NCBI GenBank assembly: GCA_030618065.1
Contig: JAUXEE010000104.1
Span: 1 to 7,026, forward strand
DNA: 7,026 nt
Reading direction: 5' to 3'
Origin: Gemmatimonadota bacterium
GTDB taxonomy: Bacteria > Gemmatimonadota > Gemmatimonadetes > Longimicrobiales > Gaopeijiaceae
Made by a program: the position numbers and the translations under genes. A model generated the notes under the pieces. It was given only the letters and a program-made list of their open reading frames with translations, ran no database searches and was not told the DNA's origin. This document shows, in pieces, positions 1 to 5,376 of this stretch; position 1 is the first letter of the stretch; each line of letters begins with the position of its first letter.

Positions 1-334
1 GCCGGAGATCCTGGGAACGAATGTTGGAGCGCAGCAGGCGGACACCGCAATTGATGTCATAGCCCACGCCGCCTGGAGACACGACTCCGCCCCTGGCCCG
101 ATCGGAGGCAGCGACCCCACCAATGGCGAATCCATAGCCCCAGTGGATATCTGGCATGCCGATGGAACGACCCACAATCCCCGGGAGTTCAGCCACATTG
201 GCCACCTGTTTCACCGCCTCGCCCCTCCGGATATCCTGCATGAGGATCTCATCGGCGAAGATGAGACCGTCCACCCTCATTTTCCCCTGGCGGGGGATCA
301 ACCAACGGTGGGGATCCAATCTGACCAGCTCCAA
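1..334 (-). CDS. rtcB: RtcB-family 3'-phosphate RNA ligase, N-terminal part (C-terminus beyond window)
   Basis: RtcB joins RNA 2',3'-cyclic phosphate or 3'-phosphate ends to 5'-hydroxyl ends in a GTP- and Mn2+-dependent reaction, used in tRNA splicing or RNA repair in the cytoplasm. Only about 111 residues are visible, against roughly 400-480 for the family. Translating the minus strand gives the typical N-terminus (RLDPHRWLIPRQGKMRVDG), then MPDIHWGYGFAIGG at about residues 60-73 and GGVGYDINCGVR at about 88-99. D93 and C96 match the conserved DxxC metal ligands. The start is the TTG at 334-332: a perfect AGGAGGT lies 4 bases upstream and the sequence fits the family from that point. A later in-frame ATG at codon 19 would cut into conserved sequence. 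The gene starts 30 bases after the archease stop, so co-transcription is very likely. The family call is near certain; the physiological substrate is unknown. Confidence 0.95.
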   Translation of the reverse strand, partial: MELVRLDPHRWLIPRQGKMRVDGLIFADEILMQDIRRGEAVKQVANVAELPGIVGRSIGMPDIHWGYGFAIGGVAASDRARGGVVSPGGVGYDINCGVRLLRSNIRSQDLR

Positions 335-338
335 TCTT

Positions 339-345
339 ACCTCCT
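339..345 (-). promoter_or_regulatory. Strong Shine-Dalgarno of rtcB
   Basis: The minus strand reads AGGAGGT followed by 4 bases (AAGA) and then TTG. This is the best ribosome binding site in the window. It lies in the 30-base gap after archease and fixes the non-ATG start of the RNA ligase. A strong site with a weak start codon suggests independent ribosome loading on a shared transcript (inference). Confidence 0.85.
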
Positions 346-364
346 CGGGATCTCCCCTTGCCTG

Positions 365-853
365 CTAGACATCGAAAATTACCCTCCCGAGCCACCCACT
401 CTCCAGGCGTTCCACTCGAAGGCCGTGAAGGGTGACCCCTTTGACCTCCCGAACCCGGGGACCCAGGTCGAATCGTCCAACGACCTCGCCTTGAAGGCCA
501 CAGCCCTGCCCATCGGGGCTACCGCAAAGGGGCGTCGGAAGGAAAATCAGCTTCGCTTCGATGGCCACACACCCCTCTGTCTCTTCCCAGAAAAGGACCG
601 TTCGGAGCCAGGAACGAAGGAGCATCGAGAGATCTTCTTCAGCAAGCTCGATGCTCCTGGTCTCACCTTCTTGAGCCGGTAGAGGGTATTCCCCGGATTG
701 CCCGGGTTGCCGTTCCAACACCAGCCACATCGCCGCCAACGCTGCCCGGCGAAATAACTCTGAAAGGTCCGGCGCACGGATTTCCAATCCCACATCGGCC
801 GTGTGGTCCAATCCCCGGACACCGGGAACAGGGATTTCTTCGGACTCGATCAT
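365..853 (-). CDS. Archease (RtcB-activating protein)
   Basis: Archease is a small cytoplasmic metal-binding protein that speeds guanylylation of RtcB and allows multiple turnover. The 162-residue product shows the family signature LDHTADVGLEI at residues 15-25, with D16, H17 and D20 in the conserved metal-site region. A SELFRRAALAAM helix follows, then the middle block DLSMLLRSWLRTVLFW. The C-terminus VTLHGLRVER...GRVIFDV matches the family and ends in the conserved penultimate Asp (D161). Length is close to normal for bacterial archeases. The ATG at 853 is the only good start, because an in-frame stop lies 18 bases upstream. Its ribosome site is weak: a GAGGGG is about 14 bases away, so translation may depend on ribosomes finishing the peptidase gene 33 bases upstream. 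The adjacent rtcB gene, its known partner, makes the assignment firm. Confidence 0.94.
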   Translation of the reverse strand: MIESEEIPVPGVRGLDHTADVGLEIRAPDLSELFRRAALAAMWLVLERQPGQSGEYPLPAQEGETRSIELAEEDLSMLLRSWLRTVLFWEETEGCVAIEAKLIFLPTPLCGSPDGQGCGLQGEVVGRFDLGPRVREVKGVTLHGLRVERLESGWLGRVIFDV

Positions 854-886
854 GACTATTGAGTAAACCCCTCAGAGCCCCAGCCC

Positions 887-2971
887 TCAGCCCCGATTCT
901 CCAAGAGGAAATGCACGAACCAGCTTCGGATTCGCTCCAATCGGTCCACCAGGAGCCATGGTTCCCCGGTGCGGGAAAGGCCATGGGAAGAGCGGGGGTA
1001 TCGAACCATCTCCACCGGAACCCCTCGTTTCTTGAGGGCCATGAACCACTGCTCACCATCTGCAATCGGCGTCCGGTAGTCATTCTCCGAATGGATGATG
1101 AGGGTGGGGGCCGTGACATTCTCCACGTAGGAGATGGGTGACAGGCGACGGTAGAGGTCCCTCTGTTCCCACGGAGGGCCGAAAAACTCCAACTCCGTCA
1201 GGCCCTGAGCGTCCGAAACCCCATACCAACTCTCCCAGTTCGTAATCGACCGGGAGGTGACGGCGGCATGGAAACGGGCAGTGGTCGCCGTGAGCCAGTT
1301 GGTCATGAACCCGCCATAGCTCCCGCCGCTCACGCCCAGGCGATCGGGGTCGGCATCCGGGTATCTTGCCAGTGCAGCATCGACCCCACCCAGGTAATCC
1401 TCCTTGTCCACGATCCCCCATTCCCCTCGGGTCGCGTACTGGAACTCGTGCCCGTAACCGGAAGATCCCCTCGGGTTGGGATAAAGAACGAAGAACCCGG
1501 CAGCGGAGAGGACATGGAAGGTCGGGAAGAATGTATTCCCATATGCGCCGTGGGGCCCACCATGGATCTTCAGGATCAGGGGATAGGATGTGCCCTCCCG
1601 GTATCCCACAGGTTTGATGACCCACCCCTCCACCTCCGTCCCGTCCCCGACGGTCCAGGTGAGGCGTTCAGCGGGAATGAGCGTCACATCCCGAAGCCAG
1701 GCATCGTTGAACCCTGTGGCTTTCTGCTCGGTGGAGCCATCTCCCGTGGCTACGTAGAGTTCCGTGGGTGTGACGGCGTCGGTGGAGGTGAAGGCCATGA
1801 TCTGGTCGTCGTCGGAGAAGGAGAAGGCCGAGAGGCGACGGTCTCCGGTTGTGATCTGCTCCACTCGGCCGCCAGATGCAGGGACCCCGAATAGATGGGT
1901 GTTACCACCGATTCCAGTGCTGAATCGAAGGAAATCTCCTGCGTGGGTCCATTTCGGATTCCCTGGCCGTAGCTCCCAGTCCGCGGTGAGGTTGAGTGGC
2001 TCTCCCCTGAAACTCCCATCGGAGCCGATTTCCACCACCATGAGATCGGTCTCCTCGCCCCTGGCCGGGCTGGATAGGAACGCCATCCGGCGGCCATCAG
2101 GGGACACGGAGGGGCTGGATTCGGATCCGGGGTTGGTGGTGAGGCGACGGGCCGGGCCACCTGAAACGGACACGGCCCAGAGATCCACCGTGTTCTCGTC
2201 GTTGAGCTCATCGTCCTCGTACTCGTCGCCGGTAAAGAAGATCTGGCGGCCGCTCTCGGACCAGACCACTGAACCCACATCGAAGGGAAGGTCGGTGAGG
2301 CGCCGGGCTACCCCGCCTTGGGCAGGTACCAGGAAAAGTTGGCTCTTCCCGGACACCGAAAAATGGGGACGCAGGGTCAGGACCCCATCCCGCTTGTAAC
2401 GGATGGAGGTGATGACCCTTCCGTCGAACCGTTCCTCGTCCAGGGTGGACGTGATGGCGTCCGGGGCAACCCATCCATCACGGCCCACCGAGTCTTCATC
2501 ACCGTCCTCGGAATCCGGAGCCTTCGTATAGGCGATCCAATCACCGGCGGGGGACCAGGAGGGGGCCCCCTCCACGCCATCGATGTGGAAGGCCTCCCCA
2601 CCGGGACCCTCCACCCTCAGGAACCAGACGGTGTTGGGATCCTCTCCTCTCTTGGAGGAGAAGGAGAGGAGGACCCCATCCGGGGACCAGGACGGAGCTG
2701 AGGACTCTGCGGTGGGATTGGTGATGGGGAACGCGTCCCCATCCGGTCGGCCGTTCCTGAGAGGCTGAAGCCAGATCTCCTGGTGTCGCGTGTTCTCCTC
2801 TTCCACCACGGTGCCCACGGTGAAAGCCACGAAATCCCCGGTTGGCGACACGGCCACCTGAGACACAGAGACGATGCTGAAATAATCCTCCGGTTGAAAA
2901 CCCCGACCCTGACCGGCCAAAGGGGCGTGAAAGATCCAGAGGAGGACGAGTATTGCCGTTCGCCGAGCCAT
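887..2971 (-). CDS. Secreted S9-family (prolyl oligopeptidase / acylaminoacyl-peptidase type) serine peptidase
   Basis: A 694-residue serine peptidase that should cleave oligopeptides outside the cytoplasm. Residues 1-20 look like a signal peptide (basic MARR, hydrophobic core, PLAG before Q21). Residues about 35-400 hold beta-propeller repeats of the PD40/WD40-like type, for example PSWSPDG near 93, PSWSPAG near 137, PSVSPDG near 287 and FSFSDDD near 384. The C-terminal alpha/beta-hydrolase has HGGPHGAYG near 470 (oxyanion region), YPNPRGSSGYG near 497, and a complete triad: S551 in GGSYGGF, D631 in ENDYRTP and H663 in SSHG. Length is normal and the frame is intact. The ATG at 2971 has GGAG 6 bases upstream and directly precedes the signal peptide. 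It is the first gene of the minus-strand group leading to archease and rtcB, with no clear functional link. Exact substrate preference (dipeptidyl versus acylaminoacyl) cannot be told from sequence alone. Confidence 0.95.
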   Translation of the reverse strand: MARRTAILVLLWIFHAPLAGQGRGFQPEDYFSIVSVSQVAVSPTGDFVAFTVGTVVEEENTRHQEIWLQPLRNGRPDGDAFPITNPTAESSAPSWSPDGVLLSFSSKRGEDPNTVWFLRVEGPGGEAFHIDGVEGAPSWSPAGDWIAYTKAPDSEDGDEDSVGRDGWVAPDAITSTLDEERFDGRVITSIRYKRDGVLTLRPHFSVSGKSQLFLVPAQGGVARRLTDLPFDVGSVVWSESGRQIFFTGDEYEDDELNDENTVDLWAVSVSGGPARRLTTNPGSESSPSVSPDGRRMAFLSSPARGEETDLMVVEIGSDGSFRGEPLNLTADWELRPGNPKWTHAGDFLRFSTGIGGNTHLFGVPASGGRVEQITTGDRRLSAFSFSDDDQIMAFTSTDAVTPTELYVATGDGSTEQKATGFNDAWLRDVTLIPAERLTWTVGDGTEVEGWVIKPVGYREGTSYPLILKIHGGPHGAYGNTFFPTFHVLSAAGFFVLYPNPRGSSGYGHEFQYATRGEWGIVDKEDYLGGVDAALARYPDADPDRLGVSGGSYGGFMTNWLTATTARFHAAVTSRSITNWESWYGVSDAQGLTELEFFGPPWEQRDLYRRLSPISYVENVTAPTLIIHSENDYRTPIADGEQWFMALKKRGVPVEMVRYPRSSHGLSRTGEPWLLVDRLERIRSWFVHFLLENRG

Positions 2972-3022
2972 GAAATGCTCCGGTTGTTGAGGCTTCCCGG
3001 TTATGCCATCTTCTTCACGCGG

Positions 3023-3052
3023 AATCTACCGGTCCCTCATGCGGTCCCTCAA
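3023..3052 (-). promoter_or_regulatory. Candidate promoter of the peptidase-archease-rtcB group
   Basis: The minus strand shows TTGAGG (3052-3047) and TAGATT (3028-3023) with an 18-base spacer. Each box matches 4 of 6 sigma70 consensus positions. This would give a leader of about 45 bases before the peptidase ATG. The spacer and -35 box overlap two direct copies of TGAGGGACC. This is a by-eye match in GC-rich DNA, so confidence is low. Confidence 0.25.
3031..3051. repeat. Short tandem direct repeat GGTCCCTCA (12-base period)
   Basis: GGTCCCTCA occurs at 3031-3039 and again at 3043-3051. The 12-base units GGTCCCTCATGC and GGTCCCTCAAGG agree at 10 of 12 positions. It sits in the divergent intergenic region, inside the candidate minus-strand promoter. 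It could be a regulator binding site with near-helical spacing, or chance. Confidence 0.4.
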
Positions 3053-3136
3053 GGAGCCTGTGTCTCTCTCTCCCCGGAGCGAGCCTCCAGTAGCGAAGCG
3101 AATGGCCAGCTCGCAGTTGAGACTACCGAATGAGCG

Positions 3137-3162
3137 GGGGTGGGAGAGGCCTCACCCACCCC
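3137..3162 (+). promoter_or_regulatory. GC-rich hairpin in the tenA leader
   Basis: GGGGTGGG (3137-3144) and CCCACCCC (3155-3162) are perfect reverse complements, forming an 8-base-pair stem around the 10-base loop AGAGGCCTCA, which is itself nearly palindromic. The stem ends 16 bases before the tenA ATG. No T-run follows, so it is not a standard intrinsic terminator. It could affect translation or mRNA stability. No TPP riboswitch motif was found in the leader. Confidence 0.5.
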
Positions 3163-3178
3163 AACCGAAAGAGAAACC

Positions 3179-3844
3179 ATGAGCCTCACCGACCAACTCT
3201 ACGCCGCCGCCGAACCCCTCTGGGCGAATCAGCTTCAACACCCCTTCGTGAAGGGGCTGGGCGATGGCACCCTGGACGAGGAACGGTTCAAGCGTTGGGT
3301 GTTGCAGGACTACCGCTACCTCGAGGAATTCGCCCGAGTCTTCGCCTGGGCCGCAGCAAAGGCAGATCGCCTTGAATCCATGTGCTGGTACGCCGGAGTG
3401 CTGGACCTGACGCTGAATACCGAAATGGAGCTGCACAGGCAGTATGCCGTCCGCTTCAACCTGACACCGGCCGACCTGGAAGCGGAGCCCATGTGGCCGA
3501 CAACCCGGGCGTATACGGATTTCCTGGTCAGGACTGCGGCGGATGGAGACATGCTGGACCTTCTGGCAGCTCTCCTCCCCTGTGCCTGGGGATACGTATA
3601 CCTGGCCCGAAAGCTGGCCGAAGCTGGCCCTCCCCCCGACCAGAGGTACTCCGACTGGATCACCCAGTACGCCTCGGAGGAGTTCGCCCAGGCTCTTGAT
3701 TGGCTTCGAATTGAAATGGACCGCTTGGCGATTGGAATTTCTGAAGACAAGAGACAACGCCTCCTGGAGATATTTCTCACCTCCACCCGTTACGAGTGGC
3801 TTTTCTGGCAGATGTGTTGGAAGGGTGAGTCCTGGGAGGGCTAG
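3179..3844 (+). CDS. tenA: TenA family protein (aminopyrimidine aminohydrolase / thiaminase II)
   Basis: TenA proteins hydrolyse aminopyrimidine breakdown products of thiamine to hydroxymethylpyrimidine for salvage, or cleave thiamine, in the cytoplasm. The 221-residue product matches the all-helical family in length. It opens with HPFVKGLGDGTLDEERFKRW at about 21-40. Active-site residues are present: D44 and Y47 in LQDYRYLEE, Y112, C135 in LLPCAWGY and E206 in RYEWLFW. These line up almost residue for residue with D44, Y47, Y112, C135 and E205 of Bacillus subtilis TenA, so this is the catalytic-cysteine class. I chose the ATG at 3179 because family homology starts there. An in-frame GTG at 3140 would add 13 non-homologous residues and is buried in a hairpin. 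The ribosome site is weak (GAGA-rich). No other thiamine gene is in view, so the role is by family only. Confidence 0.92.
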   Translation: MSLTDQLYAAAEPLWANQLQHPFVKGLGDGTLDEERFKRWVLQDYRYLEEFARVFAWAAAKADRLESMCWYAGVLDLTLNTEMELHRQYAVRFNLTPADLEAEPMWPTTRAYTDFLVRTAADGDMLDLLAALLPCAWGYVYLARKLAEAGPPPDQRYSDWITQYASEEFAQALDWLRIEMDRLAIGISEDKRQRLLEIFLTSTRYEWLFWQMCWKGESWEG

Positions 3845-3857
3845 GGAGGCTCTCCCT
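3843..3857. terminator. Possible bidirectional hairpin between convergent genes
   Basis: AGGGAG (3843-3848), loop GCT and CTCCCT (3852-3857) form a perfect 6-base-pair stem that begins inside the tenA stop codon and fills most of the 19-base gap to the converging lipoprotein gene. Being symmetrical it would form in transcripts from either side. Neither side has a T-run, so classical Rho-independent termination is doubtful. Confidence 0.3.
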
Positions 3858-3863
3858 GAAATC

Positions 3864-4865
3864 CTAGAAGCTGGACGCGCAGAGGCTTGGGTCCCGACGA
3901 ATCCCCAGAGCGTTCACCACGGGACGTTCCCCTTCGGCGTCCGAAGGGCGGCTCACGGTTCTGCCCTCCACGACCATTACGGAGGAACCACCCCCATCCA
4001 GGTTGATGGCCTCTTCCACACCCAAAACCTCCAGGAGGGCAGTCAACTCCGGGAGGGTCATCCCAGCCGAATAACCCGGTTGCCTACCGTCCACTACCAC
4101 CACCCAAAGGAGATCCTCGTCCGAATCGAATCCCACTGCCGTGCGAGGGTGCCGCTCAGCGGCGAAGGAGGGTCGTTGGGAAACTTCCAGATCCCCCACT
4201 CGGTGCCCATTCCGGAGTAGGAGTGGGAAACCCCCAATCACCTCCGTCTCGCCATCGCTCTGGGAGCGAGACAGCTTCCACCCCAGAACCAGAACCGAGT
4301 CCCCTTCCATCCTGGGCACTCCCATCCAAGGATCATCCTGGGGATGCCAGGCGAAGGCGGGGCGACCTCGGACTCGGCGGATCTGGCCGCCTATCACCTC
4401 GGTTCCCACCGGCAGTCCTTCCGGGGTGAAAAAGTCCCCGTTGACCCCACCCAAAACCCCCTGTTCAGCGCCGGACAGAAGCTCGGTGACCGAGCTTCGG
4501 CCTTTCCCTTCTCCTCCCTGCACGGGAGCTTCCAGCACCTGGAGCCCCAGCTCACACCGCGCCAGATCCACCCGGAGCAGGTGGACCGCCCAGGGCTCCG
4601 TAAGGTTCCGGAGACCGTAATACGCCAGCCCTGGTCCGGACGGAGCCACCTGAACCTCGGTGGCCTCGATGAAGTCCAGGAGGGCCTCAGGCGGCGGAGG
4701 CGGGGGCTCCTCCCCGGGGAGACACGCGGTAAGAAGGGCCGAGATCAGTCCCATGGACACCACCCCGGCAGACAGCGGCCCGGCAGCGATCCGAGTCCTT
4801 TTCCGGTACAGTTTCTCTCTTTCCTGGCCCCAGGAGAGGAGATCGGCGTATTCTTCTTCCACCAT
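3864..4865 (-). CDS. Lipoprotein of the phosphodiester glycosidase (NAGPA-like) family
   Basis: A 333-residue envelope lipoprotein. The N-terminus has a basic stretch RKRTR at 21-25, a hydrophobic segment and lipobox LTAC with the lipidated cysteine at 48, then an acidic, proline-rich linker (six prolines, 54-59). The rest shows NAGPA-type motifs: GGVNGDFFTPEG at 139-150, GGFPLLLRNG at 211-220, HPRTAVG at 239-245, DGRQPGYSAGMTLPEL at 259-274, NLDGGGSSVMVVEG at 288-301 and RPVVNALGI at 314-322. The family includes the lysosomal enzyme that removes GlcNAc-1-phosphate caps; bacterial members are linked to cell-surface polysaccharides, but the substrate here is unknown. The ATG at 4865-4863 overlaps the start of the plus-strand gene head to head and has AAGGGG close upstream. 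It leaves an unusually long n-region. A start at M38 is possible but would lose the basic residues before the lipobox. The reading frame stays open upstream to 5204, which I treat as antisense noise over the next gene. Confidence 0.87.
   Translation of the reverse strand: MVEEEYADLLSWGQEREKLYRKRTRIAAGPLSAGVVSMGLISALLTACLPGEEPPPPPPEALLDFIEATEVQVAPSGPGLAYYGLRNLTEPWAVHLLRVDLARCELGLQVLEAPVQGGEGKGRSSVTELLSGAEQGVLGGVNGDFFTPEGLPVGTEVIGGQIRRVRGRPAFAWHPQDDPWMGVPRMEGDSVLVLGWKLSRSQSDGETEVIGGFPLLLRNGHRVGDLEVSQRPSFAAERHPRTAVGFDSDEDLLWVVVVDGRQPGYSAGMTLPELTALLEVLGVEEAINLDGGGSSVMVVEGRTVSRPSDAEGERPVVNALGIRRDPSLCASSF
4849..4854 (+). promoter_or_regulatory. Weak -10-like hexamer before the small secreted protein
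   Basis: TATTCT matches 4 of 6 positions of a -10 box and lies about 9 bases before the ATG at 4864. If used, transcription would begin nearly at the start codon and give an almost leaderless mRNA, in keeping with the lack of a Shine-Dalgarno. No -35 box is visible, so this is only a suggestion. Confidence 0.15.
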
Positions 4866-5376
4866 GAGCCCCTTTTCTCGCCTTGTTTCCGTCTTTTTGG
4901 CCCTGGCCCTCTTCATTCCCGCGGGAGTGGGTGCTTCCCGGTGGGAAAGCCCGGGGCCGGAAGAGGTCCGGCTCGGCCTCAGCTTCGGCGGCATCAGCTT
5001 TATGGGCCTCATCCTCGAGTATCGCTGGAGCGACCGAAGCGTGGAGTTGAATATAGGGACTTGGTCCTTCCGGGACCTCTCCATCTCGGTGGTCGGGAAA
5101 CAATACTTCGGCCCGGGAGACCTCCGGCCCTTCTCGGGGTTGGGCCTTTGGGCGGTCATCGCCCCCCAACATGGCCCACAGGAGCAGGCCGGAGTAGCCA
5201 TCATGGCACGAGCCCCCGTGGGGGTGGAGTGGAAGCTAGGCGCCGACCACCACCTTGGAGCTCACCTCAGCCTGAATCGGGCCCTTTGGATTCGCAGGAA
5301 GGACCCCCTGGACGATTTCCCCCCTACGGACCGCCTCATCCCCCTTCCCGGCTTCTACTACCTCTGGAACCGCTAG
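4864..5376 (+). CDS. Small secreted beta-rich protein of unknown function
   Basis: A 170-residue protein I do not recognise. MSPFSRLVSVFLALALFIPA plus GVGA forms a clear Sec signal peptide with likely cleavage after A24, leaving about 146 residues. The mature part alternates hydrophobic and polar residues in short strands with glycine turns (VRLGLSFGGISFMGLILEYRW, split over about 36-55, then VELNIGTWSF, SVVGKQYFG, GLGLWAVIAP, APVGVEWKLG and HLGAHLSLNRALW). That pattern would suit a small outer-membrane beta-barrel or a periplasmic beta-sandwich. It ends in NR, not the usual C-terminal aromatic of many barrels. The start is set by the signal peptide. No Shine-Dalgarno sits at normal distance: AGGAGAGGAG is over 20 bases away. 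Third codon positions are strongly G/C, supporting a real gene. It overlaps its left neighbour's start by 2 bases and its right neighbour's stop by 4. Confidence 0.75.
   Translation: MSPFSRLVSVFLALALFIPAGVGASRWESPGPEEVRLGLSFGGISFMGLILEYRWSDRSVELNIGTWSFRDLSISVVGKQYFGPGDLRPFSGLGLWAVIAPQHGPQEQAGVAIMARAPVGVEWKLGADHHLGAHLSLNRALWIRRKDPLDDFPPTDRLIPLPGFYYLWNR

Larger units (their letters stand above)
2972..3178. other. Divergent intergenic region
   Basis: This 207-base gap between the peptidase and tenA starts should hold promoters for both directions. It contains the GGTCCCTCA repeat, a CT-rich tract (TGTCTCTCTCTCCCC near 3060-3075), a nested weak pairing of GTAG and GCGA with TCGC and CTAC between about 3092 and 3127, and the strong hairpin at 3137-3162. 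I see no good plus-strand promoter, no TPP riboswitch core and no convincing small gene. Confidence 0.6.

Noticed and set aside
143..682. Open plus-strand frame of 179 codons
   Set aside because: It lies opposite archease and rtcB, whose family motifs are unmistakable on the minus strand.
3140..3178. GTG start adding 13 residues to TenA
   Set aside because: Family similarity begins at the ATG at 3179, and the GTG lies within the 5' arm of a strong hairpin.
2972..3178. TPP riboswitch before tenA
   Set aside because: The conserved core motifs were looked for on the plus strand and are absent.
3843..3857. Classical Rho-independent terminator
   Set aside because: The stem is only 6 base pairs and no T-run follows on either strand; kept as a low-confidence hairpin only.
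4866..5204. Upstream extension of the lipoprotein frame to a 446-residue protein
   Set aside because: The extra 113 residues are low-complexity and basic, would place the lipobox deep inside the protein, and run antisense to a gene with a clear signal peptide.
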